Origin: Ignelater luminosus | Lineage: Eukaryota > Arthropoda > Insecta > Coleoptera > Elateridae | NCBI GenBank assembly: GCA_011009095.1 | Contig: VTPC01007521.1 | Span: 6,582-70,581, forward strand | DNA: 64,000 nt | Direction: 5' to 3' | In this document: positions 49,759 to 59,525 of the stretch, piece by piece | How the letters are laid out: every line of letters begins with the position of its first letter | Position numbering within the stretch: position 1 is the stretch's first letter | Program-made: the position numbers and the translations under genes | Notes under the pieces: generated by a model | Seen by the model: the letters and a program-made list of their open reading frames with translations, nothing else | Databases searched by the model: none | What the model was told of the DNA's origin: nothing

Positions 49759-50054
49759 AGCAAAGAGGGCTGTGCTTAAAAAATACAGTAATTTTTCAAC
49801 ACGATGGCGCACAAGCGCATTCGTCACGTTACAAATCATCTTAATAATTCGTATTGACGATGAATTGGTCGTCATGGTCCTATAAGATGACTTGCAAGAT
49901 GTAATGTAGTAGTAGGTACTGTTCTGTTAAAAATTGCTAGAGTTCCTTTCTTTTGTTTTGTTCAAAACACAAAAAAAAATATAAATGTACATGTACGTAT
50001 GCATAATTCAAATGTTAGTTGCAACTACTGTTTCTAAGCACAGCCCTCTTTGCT
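49759..50054. mobile_element. mariner deletion derivative with 19-bp perfect TIRs
   Basis: AGCAAAGAGGGCTGTGCTT at 49759-49777 is exactly inverted at 50036-50054. The 258 bp between retain a scrap of mariner-type transposase on the plus strand: VIFQHDGAQAHSSRY (second catalytic Asp), then frameshifted pieces that resemble WIGRHGPIRWPAR. It is too short for a gene, so it is an internally deleted copy. Confidence 0.75.
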
Positions 50055-50505
50055 AAATGTGGTTATTTAAATTAACAAAATTAGCGTTTTTATAAAATAA
50101 CGCTTAAACCACCGCAGATAGACCCAAAGACTATTAAATAAAAACGAAAGACAATTGAATTTTTAGTCTGATTATACAAAAATTTTCATATCGTTCTATT
50201 TAAAAATATCGAGTTATCCATGATTGAAGATCTTCATTTTCAATGATCCATAATGGGACCACAGTAATCTTTAACAAAGTTATTTGTAACGCAATTGATG
50301 TAGCAACCCGTATTTGACACGATGATCAAACCGTATCTTCGTATCCTGTTTAATTCCAGAGATATTTCAAAATTTCTAAAACAATGTAAAACTAAATTTC
50401 TTCAAAAAATATTAAATATCTCGGAAACGGCGCAATTTAGACCAAACATATGGTTAATAAAAATGAATCTAAATGTAATACGAAATTCAAAAATGGAGTA
50501 ATATA
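50055..50505. other. unassigned gap
   Basis: This is AT-rich sequence between two small elements, with nothing recognised. Confidence 0.4.
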
Positions 50506-50681
50506 CAGGGTGTTTTATTTGAAAATATAAGGTAAGGCAAAACAAGTCGAACACCCTGTATAATTTAGAATATTTTTAGGTTATGCTTCCAGAGGCACTA
50601 TGTTGCTTTCTGCTTTCAATTTGTTTCTATTTCCTAACATAAAGCTATTATCTTATTTGAGCGGAATCTTGGACCACCCTG
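50506..50681. mobile_element. cluster of CAGGGTG-type transposon ends
   Basis: CAGGGTGTTTTATTTG begins at 50506 after TA. GAACACCCTG ends at 50558 before TA, and TTGGACCACCCTG ends at 50681 before TA. Either 50506-50681 is a small MITE or two different right ends lie next to one left end. The inverted repeat copy at 50682 abuts the last end directly. Confidence 0.5.
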
Positions 50682-50736
50682 TATAAGATAAAGCAATTCT
50701 GAGGGTACAGTTTGTCAATTGGGTGGAAGCAAGACT
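50682..50736 (-). repeat. inverted repeat, right copy (partner 49241-49293)
   Basis: This is the reverse complement of the 49241-49293 sequence with a few substitutions, immediately next to a TA-bounded transposon end. Confidence 0.75.
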
Positions 50737-51283
50737 GTTGAATAAATCGAGAACTGATGTTACTGAAGTAGTAGCATTTCAAAGAAAAAAACTACAAAGT
50801 TGTCTTTGATACCAAAGCATTGCTAAAAGCGTGTTTGAAACTTTCTCGATCGAAAGATTATTTACCCTGGAAGGGAGGGAAGATGCATAGGATGATTGTA
50901 GAGAAATCTAAATGTTGTTTGATGTCGGACAGAAATTATTTGAACATTAGCTTATGCAATAAATCGATAATCTTATCAAGGTTACTTGACAAAACTTCTG
51001 AAAAAATTTAATGTAAAAGAAAACCAAAAATTAGAATGTGAACATATCCAAGCAAGAAAAGTATGACGAAGTAGCAGCTCAACTGTACGTACAGTCTACA
51101 TAAAATCGGTAATAGTAATTCTTCAAGAAATCGCTGTGATATGTATAACGATTTCAATAAGAACACACTTTTTAAACCAATGTCTTTCATTTTTCAGCCA
51201 TATTGGAAAAATTAGTGACGTCTTCGAAATTTCTTTAACAGTTGCAGTTTTCTCCTGGTTGTTTGTAGAGCTAGAAATTCTTT
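50737..51283. other. unassigned gap
   Basis: I see no recognisable gene. A 63-residue plus frame at 50820-51011 has no domain I know. Confidence 0.4.
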
Positions 51284-52072
51284 TCATAACAACATGAAAG
51301 TTGTCATACATTACATAAGAAACAAACCGAGAAAGACGGGTTTAAACGCTCACGTTAAGGTCATTTAGATGTTACTTCAAAGTAACAAAAGAAAGGAAAT
51401 GAAAAGTAACAGTTATTTATTATTGAAAAATGAACTATTCGATATTAAGTTAAATTAAATGCTGCCTTTTGAAATGGCTTTAACGAGAGAGCATAATTTT
51501 AGACTTCGCACGGAACGATCTTATTTCGGAATTAGTGATCTTGTTTCCAAAATAATGTCAAAAACCTGGTTCTACCTAGCAATACTCTATGATATGAGCA
51601 AGATGATGCTCCAGCGCATTTGAAGGTATTAAACGAAGTATTCCAACATAAATAGATTGGAAAGGATGGAAACATCGAATGGTCTATAAGATCGTCGGAT
51701 ATGACGCCTCTCGATTTCTTTTTGTTGGGTTGGTTACGTTAAGAGCAAGGTCTATCAAACCAGAACTCGCAATCTGGAAGAGCTGAAAGATCGAATCCGT
51801 GACGAAATTTGATGTGTAACCTGAAAGTAGTACATCAAGCGCAAAAAGGGTCTACTCTCCGTTTGGGGGCATTGCCAAGGTGTCCAAGGTAGACATATTC
51901 AAACATTTAATTTAACGTTATATCAAATAATTAATTTTCCAATAAAAATTAATTGTTACTTTCTTTTGTTACTTTGAAGTAGTAACTAAATGATCTAAAC
52001 ATAAACATTTAGAGCGTTTTTTCTTGATTTCTTTCTTATGTAACCTATGACAGCTTTCACTTAATAGCAAAG
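51284..52072. mobile_element. mariner-like remnant with ~180-bp imperfect TIRs
   Basis: The left arm (51284-51463) and the inverted right arm (about 51897-52072) share GTTACATAAGAAA-type, CATTTAG, ACTTCAAAGTAACAAAAGAA and GTTAAATTAAATG blocks. Between them a plus-strand transposase trace reads EQDDAPAHLKVLNEVFQ, a stop, then IGKDGNIEW and SSDMTPLDFFLLGWLR. These are the second and third catalytic blocks of the same broad family as the DD41D copies, with a small deletion between them. The exact termini and target site are unclear. Confidence 0.72.
51590..51815 (+). pseudogene. degraded mariner-like transposase C-terminal trace
   Basis: The second Asp is in YEQDDAPAH and the third in SDMTPLDFF. 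After GWLR a stop and a frame change precede SNQNSQSGRAE-type sequence corresponding to the post-catalytic helix. The N-terminus and first Asp are absent. This is the gene remnant of the 51284-52072 element. Confidence 0.65.
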
Positions 52073-52330
52073 GTAAAAGGTTCAAGTGTGAAAGCTTTTT
52101 TATTTTTTAAATTGTGGTGATTTTTCCTGTATAAAAAGAAACTGAATAATTTTGTAAATAATGTTAATAACAATAGAACCGTGGGCGGTTTTCCAAATAC
52201 TGCCCTTGAAAGTAGTGGAGAATATGTGCATCATATGTATCAACGTCTGCAGCATCAAGCTCTGGCAATAATAATATGGATAATGAGATTAAATTCTGTT
52301 GACAAAAGTCTGCAGATTGCAGACATTTAA
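52073..52330. other. spacer, possible LINE 5' sequence
   Basis: It precedes the readable endonuclease of the LINE. The stretch NNRTVGGFPNTALESSGEYV around 52180-52240 may be eroded ORF1 or ORF2 leader, but this is not certain. Confidence 0.3.
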
Positions 52331-52335
52331 AATTC

Positions 52336-54560
52336 TAAGCTTTCAACCTTCAATTTAAATATTCAAAGTATTGTAAGTAAAAAATCGGATTTAAATTTAT
52401 TATTAGACAAATATAAGGCAAATGAATGTGTCAATGAACATTGGTTAAATGATGAGCAAATTGATATGATTAATTTAGTAGAATATAGATTAGTTAGTTA
52501 TTATGCACGCGATCGCCATCATCGTGATGGAGTTGCAATATTTGTGAAACATGATATTTGTTGATTATGATGAGGCTAAGTGTTGAAATGCATTTTGAAT
52601 GCTGTGGTCTGTTTGTTTATGTAATTACTATAATACCAACCTCCTCTAATAAATCAACATTTATTGAACAGTTTAATAATCTTTTAAAAGCTATTATAGC
52701 CAAATAAAATATCATAATCTGTAGGTTCTTTAATATATACTTTCTAAGAAATAGAACACTAAATTCCAATTATTGTCACTACTTGAATTTTATAATTTGA
52801 ATGTAGAAATTAATGAACCGAGAAGAATTAGTATGAATTTGCAAACATGTAAATGTAAATATGTACATAAAAAAATTTCAGGTAGATTTTTCCGATCATA
52901 ACGTCCTCTTAATTGATGTAGAGCTCAATATCAAACTTTAGAAGCCATCTTGTATTACTGCTAGGTAGACTTTTTTTGAAGAGTAATTTTGAAAAACTTT
53001 TATCATTGTTAAACAGTGTAGATTGAAATATTCTCCATAAAACAAATGATAGATTTAACACTTTTGCCCAAATCCTAGATGAAAATGTTTGTAAAGCTTT
53101 TTCTTTAAAGAAAGCTTATAAGAAAATGTCAGTAATCAATGGATCACGTCAGATATACCAAAGACAATTATTTTACTTTACAAGATCTTTTTCTGATCCA
53201 GTTTTACTAAAGTATTAGTATGATAACTACTGTAAGATTTTAAAAAAGTTGTTACAACTGCTCGAAATTACATGTCAACCGTTTAATTTTAAATTCCCGT
53301 AATACTGTCAACATTGCATGGAATATTATAAAATATGAAGTATGAAGTTAACAGAGGCTTAGCTTGCTAAAAAAATATTGAAATTATCCATAAAAATTAT
53401 TTGATTGTTAACCCTATGCAGGTTGCAAATATTTCTAATGACTGCTTTTCACATATAGCCTCTACCTTAAGGTTTCAAGTACCTAAGGTGAACTACAAAC
53501 CAAATTTATCTACTACCAAACAAATTTCATTGCTTCTTACACTTACTGATAAGGACAAAATAAATAATTTTATAGAAAATTTAAAAATCCTGAGGAAATT
53601 GATGGTATCTCAGTCAGAATTTTTAAGATAGCTGTCGAGGCTCTAAGTGAGGCTATTTCTGTGTTAATTAATGATTCGGTCCCAACTGGCATCTTTCCAA
53701 AAACTCTAACAACCACTCTATAGAAAAGGCGACGAACAATTCATATCGAATCATCGTCTTACAGCCATTCTACCAGTTTTATCAAAAATTTATGAGGTAG
53801 CTATTAAAAAAATGCTTAAGCAACTTTTTTGAATCAAATTACTATTTTGTAGGCATGCAGCATGGTTTTAGACAAAACAAATTCACTTTCTCTGCATTAC
53901 AAAGTTTGCTTTTTTTTATTCTAGAAACTTTAAATAATAGTAAATTGGTAGCTAGTATAAACCTTAATTTAAGTAAACCTTTCGATTTAGTCGAACATCA
54001 TTTATTACTTGGTAAGTTAGAGCACTATGATATCAGAGGATAAGTCCCAAACTCTTGCAAACTTATTTATCAGAATAAAATGAGTTAGTTAAAATATCAC
54101 ATTTTAAAAGTAACAGTCGTAATACTTATTATACTAAGGAGCAAGTTCTCGATGTAGGAGTGCCACAAGGATTTATGCTTGGACCACTCTTGTGCATTAT
54201 TTCTTGCAAATGATTTACCTTGTAACATTAAAAATTTAAATTATAATGCTGTCACGTATGCTGATAATGCATTGTTTACGTTTCTAATAATTCTACAACT
54301 GAACTTGAACGTAACATCATTATTAATGTTATAAAGTATGCTAAGAATGATTTCACTACAATAAATTTTGCTTACATATTGTTAAAAAACTATAATCTAG
54401 TTTTGACATATAAATACAAAATCTTGAAATAAACTTTGTTGATTCATGTCAAGTACTGCGTTTACGAATTGATAGCAACATGAAATGGGAGGGTCATTTT
54501 CCAAATTTACGTGTTATGTTAAACAAAGCCATTTTTGCACTGCGCGGCGTCTAAAATCAC
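52336..54560 (+). pseudogene. LINE ORF2 (endonuclease-RT), heavily mutated
   Basis: The order of domains is normal. Endonuclease: STFNLNIQSIVSKKSDLN, NEHWLNDEQIDMINL, YYARDRHHRDGVAIFVK (52340-52560) and SDHNVLLIDVELN near 52900. RT: NPEEIDGISVRIF near 53590, GIFPKTLTTTL near 53690, MQHGFRQNKFTFSALQSLLF from 53855, NLNLSKPFDLVEHHLLLGKL, then GVPQGFMLGPLLC near 54160 and an eroded YADD region near 54260. Post-RT: LRIDSNMKWEGHF near 54475 and LNKAIFALRGV. The many stops rule out function. The family is a CR1- or jockey-like clade by general appearance, and I cannot be more exact. Confidence 0.82.
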
Positions 54561-54631
54561 TTTGTTTTGATAATTTTCTATAGTTTGGATACATGCATTC
54601 ACCGTTAACATTTTTATTATTTAATAGTTTT

Positions 54632-54797
54632 TTTTATTATTTATATAAAATAAAGACATATAATTAAGTTCAACAACACTAATAAAACAAACTTTATTTT
54701 TGATACATCTACTGAATTATAGTGGATACATCATCTATCTTACTACTTACATCTAATCTAATATTACTTCGAAACTATTACATCGAACAATCTAACA
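54632..54797 (-). repeat. copia-like LTR (3' LTR)
   Basis: This 166-bp LTR is in minus orientation and begins TGTTAGATTGTTCGATG. It matches the second LTR at 57396-57532 apart from indels that make it about 29 bp longer. Immediately upstream in element sense is a purine run, GAGGAAGAG (54806-54798), the expected polypurine tract. Confidence 0.9.
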
Positions 54798-54999
54798 CTC
54801 TTCCTCGATTTTTACATTATTAACATTACATTAAAAATCGCTATTATTACAAAATATTTATCAGTTTTCTTATTCCACTAAAATGTTCATTGGTTAAACT
54901 TTTTGTAAACATATCTGCTAAATTATTTTTTCATTCAACATATATTACATTTTTCTGTTTGTCACTAAGTCTTTATTGAAATGATATCGAGTGTCTACA

Positions 55000-55525
55000 T
55001 GTTTTGTTCTCTTACTGTTTTCAAAAGATTGAGTCATATCTATTGCACCTCTATTGTCTATATACAAAACACTTTTTCATTAAAATAATTGCATAGTCTT
55101 TGTATATTTATTAAATCACATATACTCATAGCTGCTGCAATATACTCCGCTTCTGCTGTAGACAACGATACACATGCTTGATTTCTTGAAAACCGTGATA
55201 TTGCGTTTCCACGATAAAAAGTTATACAACCGTTGATACTCCTCCTATCTACTTTGTTATTTGCCCAATCCGCATCTGACAACGTTTCTAATTCTTTCTT
55301 CTTACTTGCGGTATATGTTAGTTCTAAATTTGTCGTTTCTTTTAAATATCTAGGATCTTCTTCTTCTGCTACTAAACAAAATGCTGTATATAGTTCATAC
55401 TCATCTAAATATTGTGGTTTTCTGATTCTTCTATTACTTTTTGTAATTGCTTCACCATTTCGTTTATCTTCTTCCTCCTCACTTTTTTCTCTCTTATCTT
55501 CTCTTATGGTTTTTTTTCTCTTCAT
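55000..55525 (-). pseudogene. copia-like Pol: integrase linker fused in frame to RNase H
   Basis: From 55525 the frame starts with a charged linker (KREKSEEEEDKRNGE), then RRIRKPQYLDEY, the usual lead-in to copia RT. At about 55352 the text jumps from LVAEEEDP directly to RYLKETTNLELTY, normally found at the very end of RT. RNase H follows, with its acidic residues in SDADWANN and LSTAEAEYIAA. About 300 residues that should carry the RT palm and YVDD box are missing, and the frame is kept across the junction. The frame ends at 55058 just after FNEKVFCI. The continuation, DNRGAIDMTQ, is one frame away. Confidence 0.85.
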
Positions 55526-56509
55526 TTACACTTTCTTCTCTTATGGTTTTTTCTTCTACCTTTTCTTCTCTATGATATACATTTTCTTCTATCTTGTTTA
55601 CATTATATTTTACTTGCGATTCATTAAATCTTACATCTCTTGATATTATAATTTCATCAGTTACTAGATTCCACACTCTATATCCATTCTTTCCATATCC
55701 AACCATTCTAGTTTCTTGTGCTCTTTCATGTAATTTGGAATTTTATGGCAACGTTATTATTCAAGCTTTTGCTCCAAATACTCTTAATTTGTTAAATTTT
55801 AATTTTCCTATAAATAAATTAGCTGGAAATTTATTATTAATAGCTGATGATGGGTAACTGTTTAACTGATATGCTGCACACATTATTGCTTCACACCATA
55901 AATGTTTTGGCAGTTCTGTTTCTGTCGTCATTGTTTTAGCTTTATTGTACAGTGTACGGTTTAGCCTTTCTGATACACCGTTCTGTTGTGGAGAATATGG
56001 TTGTGTGTATCCAATACTTATACCTTTCTTCTGTCAATATTATTTGAAATCATTCGATGAAAATTTACCTCATTATCACATCTTATTCTTCTTACTTTTA
56101 CCTTATTCCGAGTGTTTATCCCTTTGATATAATTCTTCAAATTTTCTGCTGCTTCCGACTTCTGTTTTACTAAGTATACTTTCACAAAATGCGAATAGTC
56201 ATCTGTGATGGTCTGAAAGTATTTATAACATTCTTTTGAAATAGGTGTGATAGGTCCTGCTATGTCAGTGTATATTAATTCACCTATCATACGACTTCTT
56301 GGTTTTATCTGTGATCTAAATGGTAGTCTAGTTAATTTACTTTTCATGCAAGCAATTTTGATTTTTATTTTGTTTTCTAATTCTGTCACTGTATGCACAA
56401 ATCTTTCCATTTCTTCTCTTATTAAATTTTCTGTTGCGCCTGAATCTACTATAAATTCTATATAATTCTCTTTTATTTCGACATTATTACACATTTGTTC
56501 TTCATTCAC
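55494..56509 (-). pseudogene. copia-like Pol: protease and integrase region
   Basis: The protease is shown by IEFIVDSGATENLI (about 56480-56435), with the DSGA catalytic motif. The integrase core has GELIYTDIAGPITPIS (first Asp), TDDYSHFVKVYLV and IRCDNEVNF (second Asp). In other frames come QQNGVSERLNRTLYNKA near 55970 (with the third acidic residue) and LFIGKLKFNKLRVFGAKA. Pol continues through TRMVGYGKNGYRVWNLVTDE (55706 down). The HHCC zinc-binding region between protease and integrase is shortened. Several frameshifts, one near 56040 and one near 55740, make it non-functional. Confidence 0.82.
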
Positions 56510-56599
56510 TGCTAAAAAGTTGAATTTTTCATCTTGGGTTATATGTGATTCTTGTGTATTTCGATAATACCCTCGTCCTCTTCCATAAAAGTTATCTTT

Positions 56600-57278
56600 T
56601 CTTGAGTGGCATTCTGATGCTTGTGACCTTTTTTATGACATTTGTAGCATTCTATATGTTTTTGTGAACTGAATGCTGTTTTTTATTGTTTTATTTTCTT
56701 TATCTTTTTATATATATTTTTATTTATTTATGTTTTGTTTGATCTCAGAATCAAGGAGACATGACTTTACAAAATCCAGAGTGATGTCTTTCTCTGCTCT
56801 CATTGTCTCAATGGTTGTTACAACGTTTTCATAACATTCTGGCATCGCAAGGTGACATACTTTGTCAGTCTCTTCCATTATCGTACCAGTTGATTCAATA
56901 TTATTTATTAGCGTATCAAATTTTAAAAAATGGTCTTGCATTTTATCGTTATTTTTACATTTTAATGTTACTAACTGTCTTCGTAAATACAATTTGTTGA
57001 ATGTACTTTTTCTTTCGAATACATTTTCTAGACATTTTATCATTTCTTTCGCAGTCTTTGCTTTTTTAACAAATTCTAAATATTTATCGGACAGGCATTG
57101 CACAATGATGGCCCTAGCTTTTATATCTGACTTTTTATTTGCTTCTGTAACTTCGGATTCTAATACTGCTTCTACACTTTTTTTCTTCTAGTAATAGTTT
57201 TACTCTAAATTTCCAATTCGTAAAATTTGTTCCATCTTTTAATTGTGGCAATACATTTAATTTATTCGACGATGCCAT
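56600..57278 (-). pseudogene. copia-like Gag with broken zinc knuckle
   Basis: Translation starts at ATG 57278 (MASSNKLNVLPQLKDGTNF, then TNWKFRVKLLLEE), the hallmark N-terminus of copia Gag. A frameshift near 57190 shifts to the long frame ending at 56720, which holds IIVQCLSDKYLEFVKKAKTA, LYLRRQLVTLKCKNNDKM and HFLKFDTLINNIE (UBN2-type domain). The TAA at 56720-56722 ends it. Further on, ECYKCHKKGHK starts a CCHC knuckle (about 56650-56620) whose last Cys (ASECHSRK) is only in the next frame. The capsid-like core is well preserved compared with Pol. Confidence 0.85.
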
Positions 57279-57395
57279 TTTGTTTTCTCTAAAATATAAC
57301 CTTTTTAGTGCAAATTGTAATTTATAGTATTTTCTTATTTTCTTGCATATATATAATAACTGTCTTTATTTTTATATATTTCTGCGCCTATAACC

Positions 57396-57532
57396 TTTTA
57401 TTATTTATATAAAATAAAGACATATAATTAACATTAATAAAACGCACTTTATTTTTGATACATCATCTCTCTTACTACTACTTACATCGAATCTAATATT
57501 ACTTCGAAACTATTACATCGAACAATCTAACA
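57396..57532 (-). repeat. copia-like LTR (5' LTR)
   Basis: This 137-bp LTR matches 54632-54797. The A/T-rich end TATAAATAATAAAA is followed by the GGTTAT primer-binding sequence. Differences from the partner include several substitutions and a block near the middle missing about 25 bp, so the insertion is not recent. Confidence 0.9.
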
Positions 57533-58149
57533 AATATATGGCCTTCTTTTTGGGGTAATTCAATGTATATCGTAGAAGTCTTTAAACTATAAAGAAGAGC
57601 TGTTAGGGTCTTAGTTGATGCCAAATCACGTGATCCAATTTTCAATTTACTTATTTTGGAAAGTACCTTATTTGTTAAGCAAAGTCTTTATTTGTTTAGT
57701 CTCCACTTAGATTATCATTTCTATAGTACTATAGCGACAGAGGTACAGTGGACCTAGCGTAAGCTTACGGGTGAACCTACGATGCGCACTGGCAAATCCT
57801 TCAGAAGGGTGGGAGAGTTCACTTTTAAGCCGACTTTCCAGACAGTAACTTGTGTACATTCGAAAAAAAAGTATCACTGCTAATTTTTCCTATACCTCAC
57901 AGTAAGTTTACTATTCATTTCGATTTATCTCTAGTAATTGCTATTATTTCTATTATCAGTTATATTTTTAATATTATTGATTTGTTATTATATTTATTAT
58001 AGTATTGATTATCTATCGAATTAATTTATAAATTCTATTTAAAATTTGGGATTCAGCGTTGAAGTTTCTCGTTTTATTAGGATTGTATCTTTATAAATTA
58101 CATATTTCGATATTTTCATTTAATTAATTATTAATTAATAATTAATAAT

Positions 58150-58623
58150 ATGGAGTTTAAATCGAAAATTAAGAATAAAATTTTGAGTGGTCAGTGTCGT
58201 GAAATCATAAGTGCGGTTTTAAAGTTCATGAAGGAAGAAGCAGAAGCTGGTGCACCTATTATAGCATTACAAAAAGTTCAAGAACGTGTTGCTCGGGCTA
58301 CGGGTATTTCCTTACGATCAGTACAATCGATACAACAAGAAGCAACCAAAATTTCCAAGGGCGAAGGTTCTATGTTTACAACACCAACTAAGAAAAGAAA
58401 GAAGGTCCATACTAAAACAAATCTTGATGTCGCTGACCGAGATATTTTGAGAAGATTAATTACTAATTTATACGTTACAGAGAAAAAAGTTCCTACGGTT
58501 CGCAACATTTTGAAACAGTTTCAGGAAGCAGTGGATTACACGGGGAGTGAAGACAGTTTACGCAAAGAAATTCACAATATAGGACTTCGCTGGCAAAAAC
58601 CAACACAAATAGAAAAATCCTAA
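58150..58623 (+). CDS. DD82E transposase, N-terminal part (DNA-binding)
   Basis: This 157-residue frame from ATG 58150 is the N-terminal half of a transposase. A helix-turn-helix-like region lies at about residues 38-68 (ALQKVQERVARATGISLRSV, then QSIQQEA). A basic stretch, TPTKKRKKVHTKTN, follows and could serve as a nuclear localisation signal. A second region (ADRDILRRLITNLYVTEKKV, then PTVRNILKQF) leads to SLRKEIHNIGLRWQKP. The frame ends TQIEKS at TAA 58621-58623. One base short near 58605 would explain this: the next frame reads NRKILMEKHE, the usual text at this point of the family. No intron signals fit. Confidence 0.8.
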   Translation: MEFKSKIKNKILSGQCREIISAVLKFMKEEAEAGAPIIALQKVQERVARATGISLRSVQSIQQEATKISKGEGSMFTTPTKKRKKVHTKTNLDVADRDILRRLITNLYVTEKKVPTVRNILKQFQEAVDYTGSEDSLRKEIHNIGLRWQKPTQIEKS

Positions 58624-59525
58624 TGGAAAAACACGAAATTCGACATCAACGACTGCATTTTTTAAGGAATATGAAGAGATATAGAGAAGAAGGACGCCCA
58701 ATCGTATATATGGATGAAACGTACATACATTCATCTCACACATATAACCAGGCATGGAGTGATGATAGCAATGAAGGATTGAGAAAACCCATTTCGAAAG
58801 GTCAAAGGCTAATAATTGTGCATGCCGGCAGCGAAAATGGATTTATCAAAGGAGCAGAATTGATGTTCAAATCTTCAAGTACCACGGGCGATTATCACCA
58901 CGAAATGAATTTTTCAAATTATACAAAATGGCTTCAGGAGAAACTTATACCAAATTTACCACCTCGAAGCGTCTTAGTGATTGACAATGCCCCATATCAT
59001 AATGTAGTGGCGGAAAAATGCCCGACAAGTGCAAGCAGAAAAGAAGATATGAGAAGCTGGCTAAGAAATAAAAATATATCTTTTAGTGACAATATGTTGA
59101 AGCCCGAATTATACAACTTGATTCAAATGTATAAGCCTCGTTACAAAACTTACGAAATCGACAAAATCCTTTTAGAAAATGGTCATAATGTTTTAAGATT
59201 ACCACCTTATCACCCGGATTTGAACCCGATAGAGCTTGTATGGGCATCGTTAAAACAGTATGTAAGAGAACGAAATGTCAATTTTAATTTCAAGGAGGTT
59301 GAGAAATTTTGTCGCGAATTTTTTGAACAATTTTCTGCCGAAGAATGGAAATCGAGGTGTGAACACAGTAGAAATTACGAATTGGAATACATGAAAAAAG
59401 AACCTGCATTAGATTTAGTAGTTTATAGTTTAATTATAAATTTGGGCGAAGATAGTGATTCAGAAACTGAGTGGGAAAGTGAAAATTCAAATTTATCTGG
59501 CATAGAGCATTTAGACCAACTGTAA
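58623..59525 (+). CDS. DD82E transposase, catalytic part
   Basis: The 300-residue frame holds the complete DDE core: first Asp in IVYMDETYIHSSHT, second Asp in SVLVIDNAPYHN, and Glu in PPYHPDLNPIELVW. I count 82 residues between the second Asp and the Glu, far more than the 34 of Tc1. This matches the DD82E group of Tc1/mariner-like elements (named Sailor, from memory). The ATG at 58623 overlaps the stop of the upstream frame. It probably lies inside the original protein rather than being the start, since the frame is open upstream. The C-terminus is acidic (GEDSDSETEWESENSN). Apart from the frameshift I see no damage. Confidence 0.85.
   Translation: MEKHEIRHQRLHFLRNMKRYREEGRPIVYMDETYIHSSHTYNQAWSDDSNEGLRKPISKGQRLIIVHAGSENGFIKGAELMFKSSSTTGDYHHEMNFSNYTKWLQEKLIPNLPPRSVLVIDNAPYHNVVAEKCPTSASRKEDMRSWLRNKNISFSDNMLKPELYNLIQMYKPRYKTYEIDKILLENGHNVLRLPPYHPDLNPIELVWASLKQYVRERNVNFNFKEVEKFCREFFEQFSAEEWKSRCEHSRNYELEYMKKEPALDLVVYSLIINLGEDSDSETEWESENSNLSGIEHLDQL

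Larger units (their letters stand above)
54632..57532 (-). mobile_element. copia-like LTR retrotransposon lacking the RT domain
   Basis: Two similar LTRs bound a 2.9 kb minus-strand element. After the 5' LTR, the primer-binding region reads GGTTATAGGCGCAGAA, resembling the GGTTATGGGCCCAG of Drosophila copia, which uses an internal part of initiator tRNA-Met. Gag, zinc knuckle, protease, integrase and RNase H are recognisable in copia order, but RT is deleted. Flanking AATAG/AATAT may be an imperfect 5-bp target duplication. It interrupts a LINE. Confidence 0.88.
52330..57745 (+). mobile_element. plus-strand LINE, split by a copia-like element
   Basis: LINE coding sense runs from the endonuclease (52330) to the post-RT region (about 54560). 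It stops at the copia-like element (54632-57532) and resumes at 57533 with FWGNSMYIVEVFKL and RRAVRVLVDAKSRDP, the segment that should follow RT. It is then cut again at 57746 by the DD82E transposon. Sequence beyond 60310 may be its last piece, but I cannot read it. Confidence 0.82.

Noticed and set aside
55233..55643. 136-codon plus-strand frame rich in Phe and Ser
   Set aside because: It is the antisense of the acidic linker of the copia-like Pol. The composition follows from that and no transmembrane protein is implied.
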